Source of the DNA: Bemisia tabaci
Taxonomy: Eukaryota > Arthropoda > Insecta > Hemiptera > Aleyrodidae
Direction of reading: 5' to 3'
Length of the DNA: 64,000 nucleotides
Assembly (NCBI RefSeq): GCF_918797505.1
Contig: NC_092798.1
Span: 10,181,501 to 10,245,500, forward strand
The notes beneath the pieces were generated by a model, which ran no database searches, was not told where the DNA came from, and was given only the letters and a program-made list of their open reading frames with translations. The translations under genes were made by a program, and so were the position numbers. Position 1 is the stretch's first letter. Every line of letters starts with the position of its first letter. Shown piece after piece: positions 12,296 to 23,953 of this stretch.

Positions 12296-13217
12296 AGCAC
12301 CACGTTTTTTTCGTGTATAAAAATACTCTTGCATAGAATTTGGCAGCACAGAATACCCATACGGCGTTCCTCCTTAGCGCGGCGGAAAGCGAGGGAAAAT
12401 CGGGAGAAAAGAGGGGATGGCAGGAAGGAAAAAAAGGGAATTAGTGAGGGAAACGCCCGAAGCCGCTGAGAGGCTGCAGTTGAACAAATTGATATGCGGG
12501 ACGAGTTTTAATCTGACCTATATTTTTTCGCAGTATTAATTATTTTGATCGGATTCTACGGGGAGGAAAAAAATCCGCCGCGGAGGTTGACTGATTTCCG
12601 GTTAAGTTCTCCCTTTCGAAGCTCACTCGTTGTTTGATCTCTTCCATTCAGTAATTGTTTGGTCTGCATCGGCGCGCGACTCGAAGAATAGGCTGAATCA
12701 CGGCAGCAAATGATGTAAACCAGGGTTTTTTCCTGGAAGAATGAGATTAGATCATGATGGGTGCGTATTAAGGAGGCGGGCTTCCAGAATTGCATAATTG
12801 AATGATAATCGGATTATTCGGTTAGCCGTAAATTAGTCGGTTACAGATCTTCCGAGATCTGCTCAGAAATTCGATGGATTTCATTCTCAGTTTTAAGTAG
12901 GTAGAAGATGCCTTCTTCAGCCTTTCTTCTAATCTCCGCCCCTCTTCTTTGCGACGGTTATTTATCGGACTTCATTTTGCAGTCAGGAACTACAATTTGT
13001 GGCTCAACCGTAAAAACACCCATTTATACAAGGAAACTTTCATGACAAATGAGAATTTGAAATTGCACGTAAAATTTCATGAACTTTTCCTGTGAAATTT
13101 CAATAATTTGTGAACTCAGGCTAGTTTTCATAAAATCTCCGAAACTTTTTTTTTTATAAAAATTTCAAGGGCGATCTGAGCACTGGACCCCCTTATTCTG
13201 AAATACCTTACATTATT

Positions 13218-13346
13218 TGGACGTATTTCTGCCAAACAGAACTATGTGCATTATGACGTATAAGCCCTATTATGCATATATTCTCATGAGTCTCAGGACT
13301 CATGTCTTAAAACACATAGTTCCGTTCGGCAGAAATACGTCCATTT
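13218..13346. mobile_element. TGGACGTATTTCTGCC inverted-repeat element, copy 1
   Basis: tggacgtatttctgccaaac is mirrored by gttcggcagaaatacgtcca, followed inward by gaactatgtg and cacatagttc. About 129 bp. Confidence 0.88.
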
Positions 13347-13449
13347 ATGATTGACTTCTAGGGTCCTTTTTCAATGCACGGTCATAAACATGAAATTTTT
13401 CAATTTTTAAATTTTGACAAAAATCATAATTTTTCTCAAAAATCAACCG

Positions 13450-13780
13450 GAAACGCGACAACGTGGGCGTCGGAACTGCGGCAGCCCGCGCAAGTTGTAG
13501 GCCGGGGGTGAGATGGCGAGCTCCTCGCGCCTTTCGGTGCCCTCGCCCCCGCACCCCCGCACCCCCGCAACCCCCGGTCCCCGCCCCGCGCCGGGCGGAG
13601 GTCAGGCAGGTTTAACCGTAATTAGATTTATGGGCGACCCGGAGCCGGCCGTCCACGACGCGAAACTCAACTCTCAAATTGCAAGATCCTCGCTAGGCTT
13701 TGTTGTCCGCTGATCTCGTTTCAGGGGCTCCACCGGGTCAAAGGGAGCCCGCCGCACCGCCGCATTCGGCACTGCAGAAA
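13450..13780. other. GC-rich island
   Basis: Contains cgcacccccgcacccccgca-type short repeats followed by ccgtaattagatttatgggc. Short ORFs in both strands look like chance. Confidence 0.45.
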
Positions 13781-14185
13781 ATTTGCGGCGAAATTCGTGC
13801 GTGGCTCCAGTCCAAAAACACGCGACCGATGACCAAGAGGACTCGAGAATCCTTTCGCTTTCACCTAAAGAACTTGGTAACCGACGCACAATGGATCGAG
13901 TCAATTAAAGAAGTCGGACATGAAATTTTTTACTAAAACTGCAAATTTTTATGTTTATTTTGTTACATTCTAAACTGCGAGGGGTGCTTTTGAAGGAAAA
14001 TTTGACGAGAAAACCATTGGAACCACTTTTAAAATCTCAAAAATGTGTATAAACGGAGTTATTCGCGTTTGAAGTTTCCAAATTTTGTCAGACCTCTCCT
14101 GTAGACTCGATCCACTGTGCGGCGTTAGGAAGGAGCTTCGTTGCTAACAACCAGCTCGTAAAATACGCTTTGGATCGGAGACAAT

Positions 14186-14275
14186 ATGGACGTATTTATG
14201 CTGGAAGAAACTATGTGCATGAGGATTGCATGTAACTTAGTGCCTTTTAGCATAAACATGTCCATGTACAGGGTG
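14186..14275. mobile_element. TGGACGTATTT element, short diverged copy
   Basis: atggacgtatttatgctgg is mirrored by gcataaacatgtccat. It is shorter than the other two copies. Confidence 0.65.
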
Positions 14276-14307
14276 TCCTGGGGCTGAACAATCAGACTTC
14301 GTTGCAA

Positions 14308-14925
14308 GTAACTAGAGTGCCTTATAGGGAGAGTACGGACTTGTCAAAATGGACCGCGTTTGGCAGGAAGGAACCAAGCCACATCAGCTTTTGCCAAAGT
14401 TAACCGATTGTCCAGTTGGGCCATTTAATTTTTTACAGGTAAACGCTTGTGTGGAAACCTTTGAATATTTTAAGGAATTTGCTCCGCCTTATGCAGAAAA
14501 TTCATGGAAATTTGCACACAAATCCGTAAAACTGTTTTCGTGTAAAACATGAAATTGACCAATTGAATTTGGCAATAATTTATGTGGCCTGGTTCTTTTC
14601 TGCTTGAGGCGGTCCAAATATAGAGCTCTTATGGGGTTCAAAAGGGCAGCCAATCTTCTAACACAAAAAATGTCACTGCCGATCATCAGATTCCTATATC
14701 AAACCAAGATGGCCAAGAATGTTCATAAATGAGCGTCCCTCTACCAAAAATGAGTAAATTGTGAGAAAACTAAGTCAAATACGTGCTTTACAAACGATGG
14801 GTCGTAGCAATTGTAATAATAAATCACTGTGTATAATTTGAATTCATAGGGTGGCTGCTTTTTCGGCCCTAAAAGCTCCATGATCTAACTTCCAAAATTC
14901 TCGCACTCTCCCTATATAGATACTC
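14308..14925. mobile_element. Terminal-repeat element with a nested second element
   Basis: The ends tatagggagagtacgga and actctccctatatag are inverted copies. A different element (14351-14623), with ends ggaccgcg and cggtcc, is inserted inside. Related ends occur at 19995-20655. Confidence 0.7.
14351..14623. mobile_element. GGACCGCG inverted-repeat element, copy 1
   Basis: The block ggaaccaagccacatcagc is mirrored by tatgtggcctggttc near the other end. A homologous copy is at 36162-36402. Confidence 0.82.
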
Positions 14926-15775
14926 CACTAATAACCAACTGTTTAAATACTCTTCGAAGTACTCCAGGTGAAATAGCTCCTCGAAATCCTCAGCGGATGA
15001 CGTCATCGCGGGTGCCTCTGGCATCCCTCGTACCTCCTGATACAATTTCAAAGGTGAATGAGCCCCCTGCTGTGGTGCGCCATAATAAGAGCAATCGAGC
15101 ATCATTCATAGTTCAAAAATCGCGATTGAAGAAACCAGGATGTGCCGCAAGGTGATCGACGATGACGTCATTTTTGATGCGTCATCTAAGGAAGAACGTC
15201 GTAGAAACCGTCGAATTTTGCCAGGTTTTCTCAGACTAAATATTTGTTGTAAAATAAAATATGAATGTTTTTCCTTCAATTTTAAGGGTACGCTAGATTT
15301 AATCGTAAGTAAAATTCCAGAGAAAAATTCAAACTACAAAAGTTACAGACCCAGAAGTCTTGTAATTCATCTGATGAAATTTGGCAATGTCGTAATGTTC
15401 TTACGGCGTTTTTTCTCACCGCGATTGATCATCTCTTCCGTAATACAATTTGCAGATTGCCTCTCAATGTTGTGTAACTAGAAAATTATCCTTAGGATCT
15501 ATCTCCTAGTTTCACTTTCACACGGACGACTAACCATGCTCTAGCAAACTAGAGGTATTGATCAATTTTAAGTGCTCAAGTTTTCCTGAATTGTGAGCAA
15601 AAAGTTGCTAGATTTTTTGACCTCAGATCTGAAGAAAATTGCCCAACTGTTCCGCAAGTTTTTTTTATTATTTCATGAAGCGATCGAATAATACGAGTAT
15701 TTGCAGATTTTGTAGCTTTGGCGAGTTCTTCAGGACTTTATTTCAGTCGTTCACACTTTAGTTATCACTGGAGAA

Positions 15776-16003
15776 AAAAAAAAAAAAACACATTGTATCT
15801 AGAGTCCAGACTCTTGAAAACATTGACAAGAAAAAATACTCTTGATTCAATCAGATTCAAGCTTAAATAAAAAAAAAAATCCGCTCAAATTAAGAGGCTT
15901 GGTTCTTGATGTAAGCAAAAATCCGATTGAATCAAGAGTACTTTTTCTTGTCGATGTTTTTAAGAGTCTGGACTCTAGATCCAATGTGTTTTTTTTTCCA
16001 GTG
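15776..16003. mobile_element. CACTG miniature element, copy 4
   Basis: 228 bp with CACTGG and CCAGTG ends. The flanks AT and TT do not match, so the duplication is decayed. It has an internal A run at about 15869-15879. Confidence 0.9.
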
Positions 16004-16912
16004 TTCATGTGGGATTATAGAATTGGTAGTGACGATCAATATTTCAGCTCTATTGTGATATTTTATACATGAAATTTATATGAATGAATTAAGTTGACGA
16101 ATTGAGAGATCTTAAAACCTCTTAAAACTAAAACTTTTGTGCAGTTGGTCCGCTCGGGCACCGAACTATGTCCAAGCACCCTTTCCCGTCTCAAAATTTC
16201 GCGAGTATACATCAAAAATTGGCATGGCTCTAACGTATCCCTTCGTTCGGTTTGACTTCAGTTGGCAAGCATTTAATTCCTCAGATTTCCGAGCAGGGAT
16301 GCCAAATCTGTTCAGCCCGCAGGACTATCCCTCCACCCATGCAAAAACGGGATATTTTCCAGTCCTTCGACAACCGCGTTTTCCGGTGACTAAACAAAGC
16401 CGCCTCCGCCAATTTTTCACGTCCGTGCACAGCGAACGACTATTCTGTGTGCTGGAATCGTTTTGCTAGTTTTTACTAGGGTGCTCTGGAACGGAACGAA
16501 TATCGGAGCGTGCCGCGCGCGCCGTATCAAAGGGTTGACAATCATCGGGAACTAATTCACCTCCACTTTGAATCTGAAGAGCGCGGTGGATGGGCACGGG
16601 ACGTAGGCTCTCCTGTTTTTATATGACAACATAATTTTACCTGCAAATAATTAATCCTGTTGACTTTCGTTTCAGACTCATCTGTGTCCCGGTGCTCTCA
16701 ACAATCTTTTCGTTCTCGGTTTTTTACGCTTTTCCGTTCAAAATATGAAAATTTTATCCCTCGGATTAACCCTAGTCTGAACGACTTTAGTCCATTAGAC
16801 CCGAGGCTTGATATATTTGGATCTAGTGAGCCCTAACCGCATGGGAAATTTTGATAAAGATTCATTATTATGTGCAGTAACCGAGAACTCCTAAAATATT
16901 TCGGACGGGTAT

Positions 16913-17160
16913 GCGTCAGAAATCGAAAAACGAAGATGAGGTTGTTGAAGAAGAAAAAGAAGAGAGAGCGAGAAAGGATGTAGGAAATGTATTAAAAGAA
17001 GAAAATTTAGAGAAAGAGGAGAAAGAAGAAGACAATAAAAAAACAAATTATTTTTCTTCCCCATTTTGCTGTTTTTTCTCTTCTCTCTCTTCTTTCTCTG
17101 CTTTCTCTAAACTACTTCTTCTTCCTCCTTTTCTTTTTCTTCCTCTCCTTCCTCCCATCC
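16913..17160. repeat. Purine-rich then pyrimidine-rich foldback
   Basis: About 130 bases of GAA/GAG-rich sequence are followed by about 105 bases of CTT/CTC-rich sequence on the same strand. The two halves can pair imperfectly. ORFs here (Glu/Lys-rich) are by-products. Confidence 0.8.
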
Positions 17161-17170
17161 CTAAAGCGTG

Positions 17171-17333
17171 CAATGGCACGGCGTGAATAATCGATTATTG
17201 ATAATTCCTCATTAGAAGCTGTGGTAAAGAATCGATAATTGAGGTGTTTGTTGCAAACACCCTGTTTAGCGATCCTTTTCCACTGGCTTAAATGACAGAT
17301 CAATCGATATATCGCAAAGCACGCCACACCACC
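17171..17333. mobile_element. hAT-like miniature element, copy A
   Basis: Terminal inverted repeats around ggcgtgaat and gcacgcca enclose the family core (gtggtaaagaatcgata, then gatccttttccac). The ends are decayed. Confidence 0.8.
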
Positions 17334-17519
17334 GAAAGCTTCCTTACCTAACATACGTTACAAGTCCCAGGATCCGAGCCTGGAAGACCAGAGTAACGAA
17401 CTCCACTTGGAACTGCATGGATATCCCTTTATTTTGAGAACCTCATGAACTCTGAACCCCTCCGACCGCACTATGAAAGTTAACAAGGAGCGTTATGAGG
17501 CAAGCGGGAGGTGATAGAA

Positions 17520-18080
17520 CTGGGTTAAGGTGCCCTTTACCGGATGACGTCACCTTTGGGACGCGTGTGCGCCGGGGCGGGAGGTGCGCTATGCGGCTCG
17601 GCTGCGTTTGTCCTCCCACGCCAAAGCTCCCCGCCCCCCGCCGCACAGTGACCCGGGGGGGGGGGGGGCGTTGGGCAACGGGGACAGCGGCCAAGTCGGC
17701 CCGGAGGTGCCGTTGGTAGCACGTTGGCCGTCGCCCGAGACGTGGCTCCGTGACGCAACGAAGTCCCGCGGAATGCCGCTTATTTGGAAACGCCACCGCC
17801 GCGGCCGCCAAGGACCCACGGCAAAAGGGCGCCTTCGCCCTTTGACCCGAAGATAACAATCGGGTTTGCTAATTAGACCGGCGCTGATGCCGCCTCTTCG
17901 CCGGGCCAGGGAGGCGCACCTGCGGCCGCTCCCGCTGCACCTGTGAGCACTGCACTCGGGTGCATTGTTGATTCGAGTGGGGTGGTTCCGCGTAGGGGAG
18001 TGGGAAGGGACGGGTTGCGAGTTGCGTTTGATCAAACAGGGGGTGCCGTTTCGAATGTGTTGTCGAGAGAGCGGACCGGG
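17520..18080. other. GC-rich island
   Basis: CpG-rich block with a 13-base G run near 17653. Overlapping ORFs up to 180 codons on the - strand (17589-18131) show no recognisable domain and are typical of GC-rich noncoding DNA. Confidence 0.45.
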
Positions 18081-18157
18081 TCTGCGGGAAGCTGGGACAG
18101 GGTGACAAGTTCTTGAACAATCGAGTACCAACTGGGAAACTCAGTAAATTTTACATG

Positions 18158-18184
18158 CACTGGAAGAAAAACACATTGGATCTT
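18158..18184. mobile_element. CACTG element, 27-base end fragment
   Basis: CACTGGAAGAAAAACACATT and the following GGATCTT match the left end of the CACTG family, then stop abruptly where the palindrome arm begins. Confidence 0.7.
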
Positions 18185-18768
18185 AGACATTTTGACATTA
18201 TTAGGCACTAAAAGTTTTCAAAAAATTTGAAAACGGAAAGGTCTTAGGCGATAGAAGAAGAGATTTCTGGTTCCTTGAATAGATTCCCTCATTTTCCCTG
18301 AAATTTTTCATTCCCTGACGAATACCGATTTATCATGATTATTCCCGGTCCTAAGCACCACACTGGAAAAAAAAATACATTGGATCTAGAGTCCAGACTC
18401 TTGAAAACATCGACAAGAAAAAGGACTCTTGATTCAATCAGATTTAAGCTGAAATCAAGAACCAAGCCTCTTAATTCGAGCAGATTTCCTTTTAATTTAA
18501 GCTTAGATCTGATTGAATCAAGAGTCCATTTTCTTGTCGATGTTTTCAAGAGTCTGGACTCTGGATCCAATGTATTTTTTTTCCCAGTGTGGTGCTTAGG
18601 ACCGGGAATAATCATGATAAATCGGTATTCGTCAGGGAATGAAAAATTTCAGGGAAAATGAGGGAATCTATTCAAGAAACCAGAAATCTCTTCTTCTACC
18701 GCCTGAAGACCCTTCCGCTTTCAAATTTTTTGAAAACTTTTAGTGACTAATAATGTCAAAATTTATGT
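18185..18768. repeat. Foldback repeat with a CACTG element as its loop
   Basis: The arms 18185-18360 and 18590-18768 are inverted copies, about 175 bases each with few differences (landmarks gacattatta, ggtccttag-type blocks, catgataaatcgg). They enclose the complete CACTG element at 18361-18589. A single related arm occurs near 59480-59640. Confidence 0.88.
18361..18589. mobile_element. CACTG miniature element, copy 5 (centre of a palindrome)
   Basis: 229 bp with CACTGG and CCAGTG ends. The flanking bases are CA and TG, which are complementary rather than duplicated, because the element is the middle of a larger foldback (18185-18768). Confidence 0.92.
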
Positions 18769-19579
18769 TATTTCCCCTATGCCGCCATCGTTGATCTCTT
18801 GAATGACGTAATTGAATCCTCAAATCACTATAATAATAAAACAACTTTCATTGCCCCGATGATGTAAGCATCAGGAACGTTTTTGGGATGAAGATTTTGA
18901 ATTAGCGCCAAAGAATTTGGCTGAAACATGAAAAAATCCAATATTCATATCTGGAATTCCGGAGAGCTGCATAGCTTTTCCTAAAAAAAAATCCCAGGGA
19001 AGTGGGAGAAAACTTCAGTTTCTCATCAGAGAGTGAGCTCACGAAAATCAGGGAAAACTCAAGGGATGAGCATGATCAAGAATTCTCCTCGAAATAGGCA
19101 AGGGGTGACTCCCGCGATTTCATCACTTTTCGTCGCGTTCCTGGCATTAGGGCGTAACCACACTCTGGAATGAACCCTGTCTTCTATACAACTCAATGCT
19201 TTTCCGAGCTCATCTTAATGTGTAGTTACGCCCTTTTGTCAGCCAAGCGACGCGACTTTTCATTGGAAGTGCGGGATCATATTCGTTGACTAGCGTGTGG
19301 GAAAGAGTTAATTAGCACACTTGTGTATGACTTATTTTGCACCCCAATTAAAGAGATTGCTAATAACGTCTTGGTCTGCTTTCCTTCGATCGTCTTTAAC
19401 AACTGTAATTCACCGCTGGCAGGAATTCGAGAGAAAGGGACTTTTCTCATGGCTCAGGCCTCAAGGTTCGTTTTGCCTAATAAATAGGTCTAGATCGGAA
19501 GAAAGTGATAGCGCGTGCGATGGGGCAACGCCGGGCGGACACGACAGTTCTTCGTCCAACGATGACTATGGCCACGGCG

Positions 19580-19733
19580 CAGTGGCGAGGCGTGAATGAT
19601 CAATTATCGATATTTGCCCTTTTGAAGCTATGGTAAAGGATCGATTATTAAGGTGACACCCTGGTTATCGATCATTTTTCATAGGTTTAAATGGAAGATC
19701 AATCGATATATCGCAAAGCACGCCACGACGCAG
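19580..19733. mobile_element. hAT-like miniature element, copy B
   Basis: Begins CAGTGGCGAGGCGTGAAT and ends CACGCCACGACGCAG, with the family core inside. I see no clear 8-bp duplication. Confidence 0.85.
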
Positions 19734-19994
19734 GGCGAGAGCGAGGGCGACCCGGCGAACGGCACTGGGTGACGACGGACAGAGCTGCATGATTGCCCTC
19801 TAAAATTTTATCACCCCACGTTCACTCCAGGTTCGAGACCCCGGAGTTAGTTTTATGCGAAAATTAGATTTTCGGTTGATTGCCCGGGGTACTATTTTCT
19901 AGGTGCATGCCGGTTCGATTGTACTCATTAGAGTGGAAAGGTACGGGTTTTCGTTGTACGCGGATGTCTGTTTTGGCGCTTGTGGTAGCTGGAG

Positions 19995-20655
19995 TACCTA
20001 TACAGGACAGCATGGACATGGCGGATAATTTTGGAGGTTAGATCATGGGTCACGGAGCTCTTAGGGTCCGAGAGAGGGACCAACCTATAAACTCAAATTA
20101 TCCAGAATAATGTAGAGTTAAATTTGTTACGACCCTCGTTTGTAAAGTACGTATTTGACTTACTTTTTGCACCTTGGACCTCTTAATGCACTGCAAGGCC
20201 AAGATTTTCAAACAACGCAAGATACAAATTCTGAAATGAGCAAATATTGCAGCACGGAAGATGCGTTCTGGCCTACATCGAATATTGAAGGCGAAATGGT
20301 AACGTGCGTAATCAACGTACCTCCCCCGTTCAAATTCTGCTTCTAAATTTTCAACCCGTTAACGCTACCTCTAGAGTTCCGGAGAGCGTAGACGTAACAA
20401 AAGATGAAGCACTCAGGGTCGAAAAGGGCAGCCAGCCTCAAAACTCAAATTGTTCAGCACATAGTTAACTTAGTTTTTCATTTAGTCAATTCATTCATTT
20501 TTGCGGAAGGACGCTCATTTGTAAACATTGTTTTCCATCTCGATTTGTTTTAAAATTTTATTTTTCGTGTCAGAAGGTTGGGATGCTCTTTTGGACTCTA
20601 TGAGCTCCATATTTCGATATGTCCGTACTCTCCACATATAGGTGCTCTAGGCATG
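19995..20655. mobile_element. GAGTACCTATA..TATAGGTGCTC terminal-repeat element
   Basis: ggagtacctatacaggacag is mirrored by gtactctccacatataggtg, and cacggagctcttagggtcc by ggactctatgagctcc. About 660 bp with no transposase. A diverged right end lies at 4030-4092. Confidence 0.65.
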
Positions 20656-21022
20656 ATCATTGAAACTTTTTCCATGGAAAAGCGCTGCACTTCGAGAGAT
20701 GGCACGTCTTCCTCCCGCGGACGGTTTTCCATGCATAGGCAATGATCCAGGGAAGCAGTTTGTCCCAGGATTATACGCAGAAAACGCTACTGATTAATGT
20801 AGAATCTCGGGAATCCGCAATCGACTCTTTTCGCAAAAGCCACGGAATGCGCTTTTTTTACGGGGCGGTGGCAACGCGGCGCCGGAGCCGTAAGTTATTA
20901 CTCAGCGTAAGTGTCTCTATCACTCCTGTTTCGCGTCTCCTACGTCTTCTTTCACAGCTCCCTCTCTCTCGGCCGATTTCGTGCGTCCCGGACCCGGTCC
21001 CAGTCCCGGTTGTCATCCGCGC

Positions 21023-21187
21023 CAGTGGCGTGGCGTGAATTGCGATGTATCGATTGTTATGCCATTTAAACCTATGGTAAAGAATCGATTATTGAGGTGT
21101 TCGCTGCGGACACCCTGTTCATCGATCCTTTTCCATAGGTTTAAATGGTATAACAATCGATTTATCGCAATTCACGCCACGCCACTG
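21023..21187. mobile_element. hAT-like miniature element, copy C
   Basis: This copy has the best preserved ends: CAGTGGCGTGGCGTGAATTG, mirrored by CACGCCACGCCACTG. It lies inside a GC-rich island. The flanks do not show a matching 8-bp duplication. Confidence 0.9.
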
Positions 21188-22487
21188 GTGGAGGTGGAGG
21201 TGGGTGCGTGAGCTCGGCGACCGGCGTTTCGCAACCACCCTTGCACGCCGCACAGTGGTCACCTTTCACCCGCCGAGCCCGCTCTCACGCTCCAGGAGCC
21301 GGAGCTCCGCAGATGTAGAATCGCGTAACTCGTGCTTGGGTGATCGGGGAGTTGTGTGGTTGTTGGTTGTTGGTGAGGAGGATCCGATCTGATAGGGTGA
21401 TGCCGACTTGTGTAATTGTGGAGTCATCCGCGTGGACGATGTTGTGTTTGAATGCGGAAAAAAAGGATGGATTATTGGTTATCGGATGCCCCCAGGTTGG
21501 GTATCTCGAGGGAATCGTTTGGGTCGGGTTAGGTTCGGGTGATCTGGTCGGGTGACTGGACGGTTTAAGGGGGATCTTCACTGGCTGGGCTGAATTTTGT
21601 CGGCTTTTTCACGTGGAGGTGCAACGTCCATTGATGAGTTCAAACTGCACCATCGGCCAATCAGAAGCGCTAAGTCGGACTTAGTGCAGTCGACACTCGT
21701 CTTAAGTATATTTAAGTGTACGGTGCGGTGGAAGGACCAATAAAATTCGGTCCCAGAGGTGCAAATTTTTCTCGACCGCCCGACCAAATTGAGGAGGTAT
21801 CCTAAAAATTTCGGAGGCTGAGAGTTTTTTTTTCTTTTCTCTCCTTTTAAGTTTTCACATTTTCACTCTTGTGGAATAATGCAACTTTGGCTCATATCCT
21901 CAGAGTATCCAAAAATGTATCAAAGTTTGATCAGCGCCTTTTGTTGACCTTTTTTTGCGAAAACTCCTACACGATTTTTAAGGTTTTCACGAACAATTCT
22001 CCATTTTTCAATGTTTTGACTGAAGTTTTTAATTGAACTGCGAATTTCTTTTGTCCTGTCATTATTCAATTATTTTTTTCGTCAATTATTATTCTGAAAT
22101 GTGTAATTTGATTCTCTTCCACTTGGACTAGATTTTACATGTTAAGAGCTACTGTTATTGAAGTTCAGCTAAGATTTTGCAACCTAGTTTATCTTTATTT
22201 TACATGAAAAACCTGACAACTTTAACAGTTTCCATGAGTATTCCAAAAAAATTGTTGATAAAATGAGCATACATTATAACCCTGTCGAATATATTTATTG
22301 GTCTACTTCCAGTCACTTTATCGTGAAGGTGAAGGTTGCAAAATCTGAATAACATTGGAATGCAGTAACTCCTTATTGCAAAATGTAGTCCACAATTGTT
22401 AACGTTTATATATGCGCCTTGTTCTCCACAACTTATCTATGAGTTTCCATGCCCGTTCTCACAATGTTCCTCTCTGTCTGTCCGCAG

Positions 22488-22656
22488 GTTTCGAAAGAAG
22501 AATACGATACATGTCGGATCACGAACCAAAACCCTAGGATCATAGCAGTCTGTGATAAGCCGTACAGGGAAATGTACTTCACCATAACTTTTAGGTCCTT
22601 CACGCCGCAACCGAACGGTCTCGAGTTCCATCCCGGCCAGGATTACTACTTCATCT
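22488..22656 (+). CDS. Ephrin: Ephrin, internal coding exon (receptor-binding domain, middle)
   Basis: Ephrins are cell-surface ligands of Eph receptor tyrosine kinases used in axon guidance and cell sorting. This exon encodes 56 residues plus one base, beginning VSKEEYDTCRITN and including PRIIAVCDKP, FTITFRSFTPQPNGLEF and the terminal GQDYYFI. These are hallmark strings of the ephrin ectodomain, including two of its conserved cysteines (residues 9 and 22 of the exon). A pyrimidine-rich tract and CAG acceptor precede it (AG at 22486-22487) and a GTAAGT donor follows at 22657. The single leftover T joins the CT opening the next exon to make Ser, giving DYYFI-STS as expected for ephrins. The exons coding the signal peptide and N-terminal half lie outside the window or were missed. 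Identity is firm; membership of a particular ephrin subclass is not implied. Confidence 0.96.
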
Positions 22657-23724
22657 GTAAGTACCCGCTCCTCATCAATCGTTTCCCCAGACGAAGGAAC
22701 GTAACTTAATTCCAAGGTTGCGAAATCCACTCGAACAACTCAATTTTTTACAAAAATACGATGGTCCAACTTACGTTCAAAATGTTGCTGATTTTGAAAT
22801 AAACCAGAAGAAAAATCAGTGAAACATTAGTTCCAGGAAGACAAATCCTTGGAAAGTCAGGGAAAACCTGCAAAAGTCAGGCATCGTAACTCAATTCCAA
22901 GATTGCAAAATTCACTGGAACAACTTACTTTTTTATGAGAATATGATGGTGCACTTCCCGTCCAACATTGAGCTGATTCTTACGTAAAGTAGAATAGAAA
23001 TTAGTACAATTTTAGTTACAGGATGACACGTTCTTGAAAATTCAGGGAAGAGCTGCAAAAAGCATAGACTTGATAACCAGAAACTCTAAAAAGTCAGGAT
23101 ATTTTGCTAAATAACCTTGAATTTTTTTCTTTAGCAATAAAATGGCATTTTTTTTAATTTAAGTAGACCTAATGCTGAAAATTGTTCGTGGAAATAATTT
23201 TATGAGAAATCACATCGAAAAAAAAAACAAAAAACAAAAAAAAAAAAAACAGTGAAAATCCCTGACGAGCAAGAAAAAGTGAAGACATTTTGAAACGCTA
23301 GAAAATGTGTCAACCTCAGTTAGGAATGTCCAACAGTCTACCATCAAAAACAAAATTTGCGAGAGAAATCTCGCAACGTTGGAAAACGGTTACTCCTTTT
23401 CGTCGATTTTCCAGTTTTCGAATTTATTTTTACCCATTTGGGCGTCCGCGCGGCCGTAAAGCGCTGTTACGGTCCCGCGCTCTTACCTCACCGACCCGAA
23501 TCTCGAGTAATTAAAATTTAACGTCTTTTTTTGTGAAATAGCCGATCCTCTGCCGGAGCGATTACGTCTTCTTTTAATCGCTGGCCGCGTTGTCGATAGC
23601 TTCGCCGATAGTCTAGATTCAGATTCATGTGAAGGTGAGAGAATTGCGAAAAGGCAGAGCATTCAGGAAAGAGGTCGATTATGCGAAACGCGACCGGAGT
23701 TTTGGCAGTTTGAAGTTTAAAATT

Positions 23725-23953
23725 CACTGGAAAAAAGAAATACATTGGATCTAGAGTCCAGACTCTTAAAAACATCGACAAGAAAAAATACTCTTGATTA
23801 AATCGGATTTAAGCTTACATCAAGAACCAAGCCTCTTAATTTGAGCGGATTTCCTTTTGATTTAAGCTTAAATCTGATTGAATCAAGAGTCCTTTTTCTT
23901 GTCAATGTTTTCAAGAGTCTAGACTCTAGATCCAGTGTGTTTTTTTTCCGGTG
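23725..23953. mobile_element. CACTG miniature element, copy 6
   Basis: 229 bp with CACTGG and CCGGTG ends, flanked by TT on both sides. It lies in the large ephrin intron. Confidence 0.92.

Larger units (their letters stand above)
1..22487 (+). other. Probable ephrin intron, 3' part (upstream exons not in window)
   Basis: The first ephrin exon I recognise starts at 22488 in the middle of the receptor-binding domain, so the signal peptide and N-terminal half of the domain must be encoded further 5'. I looked for the typical N-terminal ephrin motif (Tyr-Trp-Asn...Phe-Arg) in the + frames here and did not see it, so this stretch is most simply intron. It holds many miniature transposons (listed separately) and GC-rich islands. 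In the pieces 2900-3660, 6400-7340, 15110-15770 and 21790-22480 I see no gene or clear repeat beyond AT-rich sequence. An unrecognised short exon or an unrelated small gene cannot be excluded. Confidence 0.5.

Noticed and set aside
17589..18131. 180-codon ORF on the - strand
   Set aside because: Same reason: GC-rich island with ORFs on both strands and low-complexity content.
18289..18661. Paired 108-codon ORFs on both strands with similar proteins
   Set aside because: They arise from the palindrome around the CACTG element. Similar 'LESRLLKTSTRK' ORFs recur in other copies of that element and are not genes.
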